Positions 16,793 through 25,326 of a stretch of 64,000 nt of DNA are shown piece after piece. The stretch covers positions 1,908,398 to 1,972,397 of the forward strand of contig NZ_KK211187.1 of assembly GCF_000620805.1 (NCBI RefSeq), read 5' to 3'. The position numbers and the translations under genes are program-made. A model generated the notes under the pieces. That model was not told the DNA's origin, did not search any database, and worked only from the letters and a program-made list of their open reading frames with translations. Origin of the DNA: Exiguobacterium undae DSM 14481. Lineage in GTDB: Bacteria; Bacillota; Bacilli; Exiguobacteriales; Exiguobacteriaceae. The stretch's first letter is position 1. Each line of letters opens with the position of its first letter.

Positions 16793-17827
16793 TTAGGAAG
16801 CTCGCTTCATTTCAACGATATGCGCCTGTTCCCGACGAACAGCCGTCAAAATCAATGTCACGGCAACCGTGACCAGCAAGATGACCGTCAGACGAAGAAC
16901 AAACGACGAGATATTTCCGTCAAAGTAAATCAATCGGGTCAGTCCGGCGACCGCATTCGGTACCGGCAAATAATGACCGATCGTCTGGTAAAATGGTGCC
17001 AGCATCGACGGGGGCACAATATTTCCTGCCGTCATCAGCTGGAACGGAATCAAAGCGACGTTGACGAGTGGCGCAATCGGACCGAAAATCGTGAAGTTCA
17101 TCTGAGTGACACCGATACAAGTTGCCGTCAATAATACCTGGAACGCCCATACTTTTAGAAAGGACGCTTGTATCTCTGAAAAGGCAAACGCAAGCGACAC
17201 CATGACCAGCGGCACAACTAACAGGACAAGACCGTGCAACAGTTGTTTGCTCCAAAAGAGCGACCATTTTGCATGTCGTTTTTGCAGGATTTGCGTCACG
17301 AGATTAAACTGGATGCCCATCGTCATGACCGCAATGTAGATGACGAAACCCAGTAAGATCGGCAACATCGAGGTTGAGAAATCAGACACTTCATGTTCGA
17401 CGATGACGTCAGAGACAACCGCAGGTGTACCGTTTAAGGCTTGGGTGATTTCAGTTGTTGCCTGTTTCAGGATGCCGTTCGCAAATTCAGCATTTGCCTG
17501 ATTGACGTGGAACGTCAGCTTCGGTTGATCCGTATCCGTCAGACTCGCGACAAGGACCATCTCGACTTCCCCGGCATCCAGTTGCTTCAGCCCCTCTGCT
17601 TCCGAACGGACAGATTGGACCGTGAACGGACTCTCCTTCTGCAAGTTTTGATACAAGCCGACTGTCGAATCCGACTTGACGACAGCGACACGCAACTGAT
17701 CCAGACGATCCGTCGCCCCTTGGTACCCCGTCATCCAAACGACAAGAAATAAGATCGGGACGATCAAGGCAAACATCAATCCCACTTTCGTTTGTGTAAC
17801 CGAAAAAACATCTTTAAAACTCTTCAT
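16793..17827 (-). CDS. ABC-2-like membrane protein (YhgE/Pip or DUF3533-like)
   Basis: 344 residues. One membrane segment at about 15-35, a large extracytoplasmic domain (36-150) and five more helices (about 155-335), the layout of ABC-2 permease-like or YhgE/Pip-related efflux proteins. No ATPase is adjacent. The gene follows a MarR-family gene with a 72-base gap, which suggests an inducible efflux or envelope function. A possible own promoter or operator lies in the gap (TTGC...GCAA repeats near 17855-17875). Confidence 0.65.
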   Translation of the reverse strand: MKSFKDVFSVTQTKVGLMFALIVPILFLVVWMTGYQGATDRLDQLRVAVVKSDSTVGLYQNLQKESPFTVQSVRSEAEGLKQLDAGEVEMVLVASLTDTDQPKLTFHVNQANAEFANGILKQATTEITQALNGTPAVVSDVIVEHEVSDFSTSMLPILLGFVIYIAVMTMGIQFNLVTQILQKRHAKWSLFWSKQLLHGLVLLVVPLVMVSLAFAFSEIQASFLKVWAFQVLLTATCIGVTQMNFTIFGPIAPLVNVALIPFQLMTAGNIVPPSMLAPFYQTIGHYLPVPNAVAGLTRLIYFDGNISSFVLRLTVILLVTVAVTLILTAVRREQAHIVEMKRAS

Positions 17828-17899
17828 GTGTTCCGCTCCCTTTTATATGCATTGCTTATAATAGCATATGCAACCATTAATCCAAAAAAGAGAAACCAG

Positions 17900-18322
17900 T
17901 TACGTCACGTTTTGGTAAATGGTTTCAAGTGTCTTGATGAATTGTTTAATTTCTTTTTTGGACAATCCTGAAAAAGCTTGCTGTTGCAGCTGATCGAGCG
18001 TCGGTTCCAACAGTCGGATGACCTGAACGCCTTCTTTTGTCGTCAATAGAATGAAGGCGCGCCGGTCGCGTGGATCCGCCGAACGGATGACCAGTCCTTT
18101 TTTGACGAGCTTATCAAGGATTTTCCCGACCGTCGTTTGGTCCCGTTCCGTCAACAGCGCCAACTGTTTTTGCGAAATGCCCTCTTGTTTATGAAGCTCA
18201 CTCAACACCGAGAACTGTTCCGGTGTCAGACCGTGTTCTTCCATCCGCTTGGTGGCGGCACGTTTAAAGGAATGATAGCTGCGTGACAGTTGCATACCAA
18301 GTGACCAATCCGTTTCTTTCAC
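17900..18322 (-). CDS. MarR-family transcriptional regulator
   Basis: 140 residues from the GTG at 18322 (GGGGAG five bases upstream); a longer frame to 18355 would overlap the operator. Winged helix-turn-helix: LTPEQFSVLSELHKQEGISQKQLALLTERDQTTVGKILDKL with wing RSADPRDRRAFILLTTKEG. Likely autoregulates and controls the membrane protein downstream. No cysteine suited to OhrR-type redox sensing is evident in the DNA-binding region. Confidence 0.85.
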   Translation of the reverse strand: MKETDWSLGMQLSRSYHSFKRAATKRMEEHGLTPEQFSVLSELHKQEGISQKQLALLTERDQTTVGKILDKLVKKGLVIRSADPRDRRAFILLTTKEGVQVIRLLEPTLDQLQQQAFSGLSKKEIKQFIKTLETIYQNVT

Positions 18323-18346
18323 TGGAACTCCCCACCTCAAGAATAA

Positions 18347-18406
18347 TAGTTGCACTACTTATTAATTGAACTTATTTACTATATGCCGGATGAGGTGGTT
18401 TGTCAA
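18347..18406 (-). promoter_or_regulatory. SigA promoter with MarR operator candidate
   Basis: TTGACA (complement of 18401-18406), 17 bases, TATAGT (18378-18383): near-consensus. The palindrome tagttgcacta at 18347-18357 lies just downstream of the expected start of transcription and before the GTG start, a typical autoregulatory position. Confidence 0.65.
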
Positions 18407-18456
18407 ATGTCTTAGTTAATAGTTCTCGCCTTAAAAATTGTACAAGCTAATATAAT

Positions 18457-19191
18457 TCAAGACGTAAACGATTTGATCGCTTCGATATGCGCATCCTTGA
18501 CGTGTTGGTCGACTTGCGACTGTTGTTTAAGCTGCTCATAGACGGCATCGACTTGTGAGGGTGTCAGCCGTTTGACCGTTGCCAAACGTTTGATCGTCCG
18601 CTGTAACTCATTTCGTTTGATGACATGGACGTGACCGGACTCAATCGTGATTTTTTTCAGTTCACACCGTTCGCTGAAGACGATGACCGATTGAAATACC
18701 TGTTGCTCCACTGTTCCCGCTAAAAACTGTGCCATGCTTTTCAAGTGCTGCTCGTTTTGTTTGATCGGGTTGTAAAATCGTTGTTTGTACCGGTTCTTAA
18801 ACATTTGCGTCCACTGCCGGTCCGCCTCTTTCCCGAAGATCCATCCGCTGTAGTTTTTTGATTCCAATACATAGATGCCACTCTCATGAATGAAGGTGAC
18901 ATCGATTTCCGTCATTCCCTTGCCCCGTGCTTTTGGTAAATACGTATTGATGACGAACTTTCCGTATCCTCCAACCTTTTCGAGCTGACGGGTCGTCAAG
19001 TATTCGCCCCAGATTCCTTTATCGCGGACCGCCTTTAAAAAACGTTCCTGCGTGACCTGCTTATATGTACTTTTGTCGAACGATCGGCGACGGAAGTAAA
19101 ACAAACTGCCGAGCGTGACGGCAAACCCGACGAACATGACACTTCCGATGAGAAGTAACGCCGGAATTAATGCAGCTAACAAATCTTCCAC
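18457..19191 (-). CDS. NERD-domain membrane-anchored protein
   Basis: 244 residues from a GTG start (GGA nine bases upstream). One N-terminal membrane helix (about 5-32), then a NERD (nuclease-related) domain: GEYLTTRQLEKV near 58, INTYLPKARGKGMTEIDVTF near 82-102 and YVLESKNYSGWIFG near 110. The EID...ESK spacing resembles the catalytic core of restriction-like nucleases. C-terminal helical region of unknown role. Standalone gene; cellular role of such proteins is not well defined. Confidence 0.8.
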   Translation of the reverse strand: MEDLLAALIPALLLIGSVMFVGFAVTLGSLFYFRRRSFDKSTYKQVTQERFLKAVRDKGIWGEYLTTRQLEKVGGYGKFVINTYLPKARGKGMTEIDVTFIHESGIYVLESKNYSGWIFGKEADRQWTQMFKNRYKQRFYNPIKQNEQHLKSMAQFLAGTVEQQVFQSVIVFSERCELKKITIESGHVHVIKRNELQRTIKRLATVKRLTPSQVDAVYEQLKQQSQVDQHVKDAHIEAIKSFTS

Positions 19192-19319
19192 TCATTTCAT
19201 TCCTTTCTTTTTTAAACCCTAAATTTTCCACTATTCCAGAATAAACGGAATTCTTTTCAATTTCCACTAATTGTTACATTCATTTCACTGTGGTACGGTA
19301 AAGAAAAGGAGGGGTAGGG

Positions 19320-19637
19320 ATGTTTGACTCATTTTTCTCAATTTGGTTGCCTTTGATCCTGCTGATCATCGTGTGGCAATCTGTTTCGCAACAACTTGCA
19401 AAACTTCGCATGACCCAACAGCAAACACTACGTGAACTGACACGTCTTCAAGAACATCTCGGCGTGAATGATGCCGCAAGCAGTCACAGCCTATTGAATG
19501 AACAGATTGAGCAACTTCTGTCTAATCATGAGACAGTGGAAGCGATTAAACTGGTTCGAGAAACTCTCGGTTATCCATTACTTGAAGCCAAACAATATGT
19601 CGATGCAATCAAAGAGGCATCGTCGGACAGGCGCTGA
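19320..19637 (+). CDS. Small membrane-anchored protein with ribosomal L7/L12 C-terminal-like domain
   Basis: 105 residues. N-terminal hydrophobic helix (FSIWLPLILLIIVWQSV, about 5-22), a helical linker, then about residues 68-101 (ETVEAIKLVRETLGYPLLEA-KQYVDAI) that follow the pattern of the L7/L12 C-terminal domain (IKxVRExxGLxLxEAKxxV). Strong RBS AAGGAGG seven bases upstream. Homologues are common in Bacilli but uncharacterised as far as I know. Ends in a shared terminator. Confidence 0.7.
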   Translation: MFDSFFSIWLPLILLIIVWQSVSQQLAKLRMTQQQTLRELTRLQEHLGVNDAASSHSLLNEQIEQLLSNHETVEAIKLVRETLGYPLLEAKQYVDAIKEASSDRR

Positions 19638-19643
19638 ACGAAT

Positions 19644-19680
19644 AACAGGCAAGTCTTCCGAAAGGAGGACTTGCCTGTCT
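19644..19680. terminator. Bidirectional intrinsic terminator
   Basis: 15-bp stem (one wobble pair) with a GAAA loop between converging genes. Confidence 0.75.
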
Positions 19681-19686
19681 TGATGT

Positions 19687-20322
19687 TTAACGGACCTTCT
19701 CCAGTCGCGCCGCTTGAATTTGATACACTTCGTCACACAGTAAATCGATGTCCTGCTGATGGTGACTGGTCAGGAAAATCGTCCGCCCTTGTTCTTTATA
19801 CTGCACGAGCAGTGTCCGGATCCGTTCGACACTATCCGTATCAAGGGCATTAAACGGTTCGTCGAGTAACAAGACCTGTTGATTTTCCATGATGGCTTGG
19901 GCAATCCCGAGTTTTTGTTTCATTCCAAGCGAATAGTGTTTGACCTTTTGCGTCAAATTCGGCGCCAGTCCGACTTGTTCCATCGCCCGGCGAATCGCCG
20001 CATCATCGATTTTATTTTGAATCCGGGCGAGTTCCTTTAAATTCGTGAATCCGTCCAGTTGACCGATGTAACCCGGTCGTTCGATCAAGATGCCAAAGTC
20101 TTTCGGAAAGCGGTGTTTCCCCGTCAAGGCTTGCCCGTCGACTGCAATCGTTCCCGCGTCCGGAAAGACAAACCCGCATAACATCTTGAATAACACCGAC
20201 TTGCCGGACCCGTTGATACCGGTAATGCCGTAAATCTTTCCCGGTCCGAACGAGACGTTCATGTCGTGAAACAGTTCATGCCCTTTATATTGTTTGCTGA
20301 CGTTCGTTAATGTAATCATCAT
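19687..20322 (-). CDS. ABC transporter ATP-binding protein
   Basis: 211 residues. Walker A GINGSGKS near 37-44, signature YSLGMKQKLGIAQ near 131, Walker B VLLLDEPFNALD near 152, H-loop TSHHQQD. Short for the family, with no C-terminal extension, as in ATPases of peptide/bacteriocin-type or uncharacterised exporters. Last gene of a five-gene run: PadR regulator, HAAS-like membrane protein, two membrane proteins, ATPase. RBS GGAGG six bases before the start. Confidence 0.85.
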   Translation of the reverse strand: MMITLTNVSKQYKGHELFHDMNVSFGPGKIYGITGINGSGKSVLFKMLCGFVFPDAGTIAVDGQALTGKHRFPKDFGILIERPGYIGQLDGFTNLKELARIQNKIDDAAIRRAMEQVGLAPNLTQKVKHYSLGMKQKLGIAQAIMENQQVLLLDEPFNALDTDSVERIRTLLVQYKEQGRTIFLTSHHQQDIDLLCDEVYQIQAARLEKVR

Positions 20323-20331
20323 TTTGCCTCC

Positions 20332-21750
20332 TTAATGATTTGTTCGGACATGTTTTCGAAAAACGATTTGGATGACGATATAAACGAAGAGGCTAGCTCC
20401 AACCAGTTGCAGACTGATTGCGTAAGCGGAATGGTCAAGCAGCTGAACCGTTCCATTTCGTCCAATCGGAATCCAGTCCTGTTGAACGAGCGGCAACAGT
20501 GCAACCATTCCGCCGCCAATCCAGTAAATACCTTGGACGGCTTCGCGCGTCCAGTACAAGACGAGAAACAGAATCAGACCGTACACGATGAGTTGGAGTG
20601 TTCCGTTGACGATTGTCTGGTAAAGAATCGTCGCGAGATCAACTGACAAACCGTTCACCTGAGTCGTCCACTCGACACCACGTAAAAATGCAAACAGTGT
20701 CGCTAAACTGAAGAGACCGATGACCGTCCCGGTTGCTGTCACAAAAAGCTTCGCCAATTGTTTCGAAAACCATCGATTCAAGGACCGGTGCCGGATGATG
20801 TGATAAAGTCCTTGATCGATGACGTCCCGTTCATATCGTTGCGCCAGCAGGTAGGTATAGCCAAAAAATAAGACGGCATGATTCAAATATGCCTGCAACG
20901 TGAAACCATCAGATCGGACACCGCTGAATGCGGTCAGTAAGTAATCACCATACGTTTGTCCCGATGGCTGAACGAACAAAATCAACAGGCAACATGCGAT
21001 GTAAATACTGATTGTAATAAACTGCCGCGGGAAGCGGAACCGACGATCCAACAACACGACAACAGTTGTCAACAGAACAATACATCCCAGCCAGTAACTC
21101 AATTTTTGATTTCCCAGTACGTTCGGTAACGACAAGACCAGAAACAAATTGAGATAAAGACCTGACGTAAACGATAACAGTGTACCGATAAAGGAAATAC
21201 TCGCAACGATATACACCAGTTTTATGCGTCTTGTCAGCACATACACCAGACCGAGCATCAGATAAATCAGCAAACCGCCGACAAATAAAAATCCAAGTTG
21301 CAGACAATGGGCAAGCAGCGGCGAAATGTTCAGAAACACCGAGTCTTTTGGGATGTAAAATACCTGTCCGGCCCGTGCCGCAAGACTCCAATTCGTTTCA
21401 GCCGGTGCCTGCAGTGCAAACAGGTATCCGACAATCGCATACACTAATAACCCCATTCCCCACGATTTAGCGAACCGTCCGGTACTATGTATCAACGCAC
21501 TCCGTGTATTCCGGAAGCGGATCAACCGGAAATCCGTTAAGTCCCTTTGTATTCGAACAATCGATAACAGGAGAACAAGCAACAAAATATCGTACATCAA
21601 CAAATAGGTATTCATCGTCACTGCCGTCATTAAATCCCATTGATTAAATACGATTCCTTTACTAAGCGCTTCCTGTTGATCTTGATACATCCAGATACCC
21701 GCAAAAAGCGTCACTTGAAGCCAACAAACCGCATAGACGATCCGGCTCAC
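20332..21750 (-). CDS. Multi-spanning membrane protein of the PadR-linked ABC operon
   Basis: 472 residues from a GTG that overlaps the stop of the preceding gene (GTGA), with GGAG upstream. About twelve hydrophobic helices and no recognisable soluble domain. Sits between a 252-residue ABC-2-like membrane protein and the ATPase, so probably a permease subunit. I do not recognise the family. Confidence 0.65.
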   Translation of the reverse strand: MSRIVYAVCWLQVTLFAGIWMYQDQQEALSKGIVFNQWDLMTAVTMNTYLLMYDILLLVLLLSIVRIQRDLTDFRLIRFRNTRSALIHSTGRFAKSWGMGLLVYAIVGYLFALQAPAETNWSLAARAGQVFYIPKDSVFLNISPLLAHCLQLGFLFVGGLLIYLMLGLVYVLTRRIKLVYIVASISFIGTLLSFTSGLYLNLFLVLSLPNVLGNQKLSYWLGCIVLLTTVVVLLDRRFRFPRQFITISIYIACCLLILFVQPSGQTYGDYLLTAFSGVRSDGFTLQAYLNHAVLFFGYTYLLAQRYERDVIDQGLYHIIRHRSLNRWFSKQLAKLFVTATGTVIGLFSLATLFAFLRGVEWTTQVNGLSVDLATILYQTIVNGTLQLIVYGLILFLVLYWTREAVQGIYWIGGGMVALLPLVQQDWIPIGRNGTVQLLDHSAYAISLQLVGASLFVYIVIQIVFRKHVRTNH

Positions 21751-22505
21751 AGTTCCCACTCCGTCCGCTTCATCCCCGTGATCATCAGTCCGAACAACAT
21801 CAATCCGAGGACACTGAACGGAACAAATATCGTCCACAACGGCATCGCGATAATGTTAAACGGGAAAATCGTGCTGACGGGCGAAAATTGCGGGACACTG
21901 AGTAACCCGGTCGCAAAGTTCAACAAGTGATAAAACAAAAACGGAAGACCGACTGCCAGAAATAAATTCCCGGACAACACCAACAACAGGTACGCAATTG
22001 TCGCATATACCATCGCATTAAGTCCGATCCATCCCGCATAAGCGATCATATACATCCCATCCGTCGTGAAGGCTTGGGTGAACGTCGTCAATGATTCTGG
22101 CCCCTGTTCATATGTCATCCAATGCAAGCTCGGCTCTACGAACCGTAAAAACAGCATCCAGCCGAGCATCGTCACAAAAAAGACGATAAACGTGATCAAG
22201 GCGTTGACGACTCCTTTGGCAATGAGATAGTCCTTTAGCGAAACACGGGTCCGCGCGTAGCGGATGAACTGATGATCGATTTCACGGGCGACCGTTGGCA
22301 GGTACAGCACACAACAAATTAACGGAAACGCGACGGCGATAATCGTTCCGGCAGATTCTTCGAACACCCCCTGCCACGTCAAGAATACGTATCCGGTCCG
22401 AACCTGGTTAAACTGTAACAGGATAATCAGCGGGAGCAGCAAAGCCAGACATAACGTCCGACGTGTCATGCTTCGTTTTAATTCCGTCCATATAATCGGT
22501 TGCAA
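21747..22505 (-). CDS. ABC-2-like membrane protein
   Basis: 252 residues from a TTG start (GGAGGAG upstream). Six hydrophobic helices; the block LPTVAREIDHQFIRYARTRVSLKDYLIAK (second cytoplasmic region) resembles the region in ABC-2 permeases that meets the ATPase. Overlaps the next gene by 4 bases. Confidence 0.7.
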   Translation of the reverse strand: MQPIIWTELKRSMTRRTLCLALLLPLIILLQFNQVRTGYVFLTWQGVFEESAGTIIAVAFPLICCVLYLPTVAREIDHQFIRYARTRVSLKDYLIAKGVVNALITFIVFFVTMLGWMLFLRFVEPSLHWMTYEQGPESLTTFTQAFTTDGMYMIAYAGWIGLNAMVYATIAYLLLVLSGNLFLAVGLPFLFYHLLNFATGLLSVPQFSPVSTIFPFNIIAMPLWTIFVPFSVLGLMLFGLMITGMKRTEWEL

Positions 22506-22523
22506 CGGCTTCTCCTCCTTTGG

Positions 22524-23279
22524 TTATGGTCGTTTTTTTGTGACGAAATACAACAAGATGCTGAGGGCGGGAATCACGATCGACAAGACGGTCGTCGTTC
22601 GCGACAGCCGATCCGTCCGGTGCCGCTGAATGATGATCCAGATTGCAAACAAGACATGTGCCGCCGATAATCCGAGCAAGGCAAATGCGAATCCAATGAC
22701 GACCGTATCAATCTCATCAAATTCGACTTCCCACCCTTTGTCCGGTGCACCGCTAAGAGATGATGACATGAACGGTTGAAAAACAGAGGGTACGTTTTTT
22801 CCATAGCTCTGTTCAAGCGTCAATCGCTCGCCTTCAGTCGACGTACTGTATATCCGGGCTGCCGTGACCATCCACTCTTCTTCAACAACTGTCTTCAGCG
22901 GAGCGGAATCAGTTGCCTCCCATTCCTCCCCTAGTTGATATCGAATACCGCTTTCCGAAATATCCGATGTACTCCGGACGATGAAACCACTGAAACCAAA
23001 CATCAGACTCAACACCAATACAACAATTCCGGCACGTAAAATCCGTTTTGCAAACAACTTTTGGATCAGTTGCAATTCATGGATTAATACCTGCGATTGT
23101 TCTTCACCACCAAATCGATTGATGGCGATTTTCATTGCCGCCTGTTCCGAGTACCCGTCAAACACCAGCTCGGCGACGGTTTCCTCCAAGTGTTGCCGCG
23201 TTTCATCTTTCAGTTCCTTCGTTTCCGGCAAATCCGGATCAGCCGAGCGGTAGAGCTGATTTACATACTCATCTATCAT
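22524..23279 (-). CDS. Membrane protein with HAAS-like N-terminal helical domain
   Basis: 251 residues. Soluble N-terminus (about 1-60: MIDEYVNQLYRSADP, ETKELKDETRQHLEETVAEL, YSEQAAMKIAINRFGG) with the helical pattern of permease-prefix/HAAS domains that go with PadR regulators; then a helix at about 78-100, an extracytoplasmic section and two C-terminal helices. Overlaps the PadR gene by 11 bases. Typical of PadR-associated modules; biochemical role unknown. Confidence 0.7.
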   Translation of the reverse strand: MIDEYVNQLYRSADPDLPETKELKDETRQHLEETVAELVFDGYSEQAAMKIAINRFGGEEQSQVLIHELQLIQKLFAKRILRAGIVVLVLSLMFGFSGFIVRSTSDISESGIRYQLGEEWEATDSAPLKTVVEEEWMVTAARIYSTSTEGERLTLEQSYGKNVPSVFQPFMSSSLSGAPDKGWEVEFDEIDTVVIGFAFALLGLSAAHVLFAIWIIIQRHRTDRLSRTTTVLSIVIPALSILLYFVTKKRP

Positions 23280-23613
23280 CGGGGTCCCCTCCTAAAAATT
23301 GATCCATCAATCGTTTGACGACCTGCCATTCCTGCCGTTTCGTCCGCAGTAACGCCCGTCCCTCGTCCGTCAGATGGTAATACTTGCGGCGTGCACCGCC
23401 GGCCGCTTCGTCACTCCAGTACGAGATGACGGCCGCCTTCTTTTCCAGTCGTTTCAGTGACAGATAAAGCGTTCCTTCTTTTAACTCAAACGCATCCGCG
23501 CTTTTTTCCCGCACTTCTTTTGCGATTTCATACCCGTACCGGTCCTTGTCGACCAGTAACGCCAAAATCAAGGTGTCGATATGTCCTTTTAACAGCTCTT
23601 TATCAATTTCCAT
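23269..23613 (-). CDS. PadR-family transcriptional regulator
   Basis: 114 residues from the ATG at 23613. PadR winged helix: HIDTLILALLVDKDRYGYEIAKEV, LKEGTLYLSLKRLEKKAAVISYW, GARRKYYHLTDEGRALL. Expected to repress its own operon, here the ABC exporter genes downstream. Confidence 0.88.
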   Translation of the reverse strand: MEIDKELLKGHIDTLILALLVDKDRYGYEIAKEVREKSADAFELKEGTLYLSLKRLEKKAAVISYWSDEAAGGARRKYYHLTDEGRALLRTKRQEWQVVKRLMDQFLGGDPDDR

Positions 23614-23629
23614 CTTCTCCCACCACCTC

Positions 23630-23655
23630 TTACATACAATGTAAAACAATGTACT
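23630..23655. promoter_or_regulatory. PadR operator candidate
   Basis: Just upstream of the padR start: tacatacaatgta (23631-23643), an inverted repeat with ACAT/ATGT halves, followed by a further caatgta half-site. ATGT/ACAT half-sites are usual for PadR proteins. Confidence 0.4.
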
Positions 23656-23675
23656 CTATAATGCAAGGTACTTAA

Positions 23676-23716
23676 TAAAAAAAGAATCGCTTCCGCTAAA
23701 AAGCGGAAACGATTTC
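23676..23716 (-). terminator. Intrinsic terminator of the BI-1 family gene
   Basis: 13-bp stem (one mismatch) aatcgcttccgct/agcggaaacgatt, followed on the minus strand by TTTTTTTATT. Confidence 0.75.
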
Positions 23717-23727
23717 TCAACTACGCA

Positions 23728-24465
23728 TCAATCTCTTGCTGCCAAACGATACAACAGATCAAGCATTTCGATGTACAACCAGATGATCGTGACGATCAAA
23801 CCGAACGCCGCGACCCACTCCATCGATTTTGGTGCCCGTGCCTGCACTTGTTGCGAGATGAAATCAAAGTCCATCACCAGTGACAGGGAGGCAACGATGA
23901 CGATGACAAACTGAATGCCGATCGCAAGCGGCGAGCTGCCCGTCATGAACGGTAAGCTGATACCGAACAACGTCAAGAGTAAGTTGACTCCGTACAAGAC
24001 GAGGATCGACAGGATGGCCGCCGTGACGGCCGAACGGAATCGTTGCGTCACTTTAATCATACCGGTCGAATAGACGAACCACATCGCAAACGAGACGACG
24101 AAGGTCGCGAGGACCGCCTTACCGACTAACCCTGGATACATGCTTTCAAACATCAATGAAATCGCGCCGACGGCGACCCCTTCGACAATTGCGTAGACCG
24201 GTGAAAGTACCGGAGCGGTCCGTGGTTTAAAGGTGATGATCAGGGCAAGAATCAATCCGAGGACAACTCCGCCAATCAATGCAGGAATTAAGAATTGTGG
24301 ATTTGCGGCCAAGAAGAACCAGGTCCCGCCGGCTGCTGCCGTGACGAGGGCAAGTAAGAGGAAAATCTTACTCATCGTCCCTGCTTTTGTCATCGGCCGT
24401 TCGCCGGCACGCGCCGTCTCAAAACCACGGCGTAAGGCAGGATTAACTTTAAATCGTGTTGCCAT
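23728..24465 (-). CDS. Bax inhibitor-1/YccA family membrane protein
   Basis: 245 residues. Cytoplasmic N-terminus (NPALRRGFETARAGERPMTKAGT) typical of the YccA-like branch, then seven membrane helices from about residue 33. C-terminal helix pair contains IEMLDLLYRLA. Family members act as pH-sensitive calcium leak channels or stress-survival proteins; function here is inferred from family only. A SigB-like promoter precedes it. Confidence 0.85.
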   Translation of the reverse strand: MATRFKVNPALRRGFETARAGERPMTKAGTMSKIFLLLALVTAAAGGTWFFLAANPQFLIPALIGGVVLGLILALIITFKPRTAPVLSPVYAIVEGVAVGAISLMFESMYPGLVGKAVLATFVVSFAMWFVYSTGMIKVTQRFRSAVTAAILSILVLYGVNLLLTLFGISLPFMTGSSPLAIGIQFVIVIVASLSLVMDFDFISQQVQARAPKSMEWVAAFGLIVTIIWLYIEMLDLLYRLAARD

Positions 24466-24509
24466 CTTGCGTTCACTCCTTCTATTTTATCTATGTCTTA
24501 TTACGGTTG

Positions 24510-24535
24510 TTTCCCGGAAAAGTTTCAGCTTAACC
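24510..24535 (-). promoter_or_regulatory. SigB-like promoter before the BI-1 family gene
   Basis: On the minus strand GGTTAA (24530-24535), 14 bases, GGGAAA (24510-24515), against the Bacillus SigB consensus GTTTAA-N12-14-GGGWAW. It overlaps the last codons of the upstream acetyltransferase gene. Confidence 0.45.
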
Positions 24536-25316
24536 AACTATTTAAGGCATTCAGCTGAAACATGACGACAGGAATCGATTCCTTTGCCGAGACGAGGTGC
24601 GACGTCGCTTGTCCGACTTTGCCTGTCGTCACGAATGTCTCATCCGTCAACCCTTCACCGATCGGTCCAAACGGATCACTGTCAATCATCCGGTGACGGT
24701 ACGTGATGAAGACCTCTTGACCGGCCTGATTGACTTTACAGCCTGACTCTTCATCCGGGCGGTCAATCCCATATTCGGCATAATGCCAAACGGTTGTCGC
24801 ATCCCACGGTGAACCGAGATGAAGAATCTGACCGTCCGCTTCAATGAATTTCTCAAGCGGTGAACCCGGACCAAATCCATTTTCAATCGTATGTCCGGCA
24901 ACAAATGCCGTTGCCTCGTTTCCCCATGCCGTGACCGACCACATCGGATGGGCACTGCGTTTGACGTCCGGGAACGTCCGGAAAAGTTCAGGAACTTTCC
25001 CGATGGCGCGTGTCGGTGTCTTCGCCGGATCGTACGCCGGCATTTCCTGACGGATCGTCTCCCACCAATCTTCCGGTACGGCGGGACGACTCCAGTTTTT
25101 CGGGTCTGAATTATCGGTGCTTTGTGCCGCCATCATGATCAGACCGTCTGCTGTGACGACCTCTTGCAACGCTTCAATGATCGATTGTGCACCGCCCGGA
25201 ATCCAACCGATCTCCTTCATCGAGCTGTGAACGAACACTTTCATGCCCGCTGTCACACCAAGCTGTTTTAAATCTGTGATCAACTTTGATTTCGTGACCA
25301 TTTGTCTTGTTTCCAT
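24525..25316 (-). CDS. AAC(3)-family N-acetyltransferase
   Basis: 263 residues from the ATG at 25316 (GAGGGG upstream). Family motifs: VFVHSSMKEIGWIPGGAQSI near the N-terminus, the SAHPMWSVTAWG block (counterpart of HPxxSVAAxG, carrying the catalytic His), GFGPGSPLEKF and VWHYAEYG. Chromosomal members of this antibiotic_NAT family include aminoglycoside 3-N-acetyltransferases and YokD/FrbF types with other amine substrates; resistance cannot be assumed. Begins 10 bases after the sbcC stop, so likely co-transcribed with sbcD-sbcC. Confidence 0.8.
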   Translation of the reverse strand: METRQMVTKSKLITDLKQLGVTAGMKVFVHSSMKEIGWIPGGAQSIIEALQEVVTADGLIMMAAQSTDNSDPKNWSRPAVPEDWWETIRQEMPAYDPAKTPTRAIGKVPELFRTFPDVKRSAHPMWSVTAWGNEATAFVAGHTIENGFGPGSPLEKFIEADGQILHLGSPWDATTVWHYAEYGIDRPDEESGCKVNQAGQEVFITYRHRMIDSDPFGPIGEGLTDETFVTTGKVGQATSHLVSAKESIPVVMFQLNALNSWLS

Positions 25317-25326
25317 TTCGCACCCC

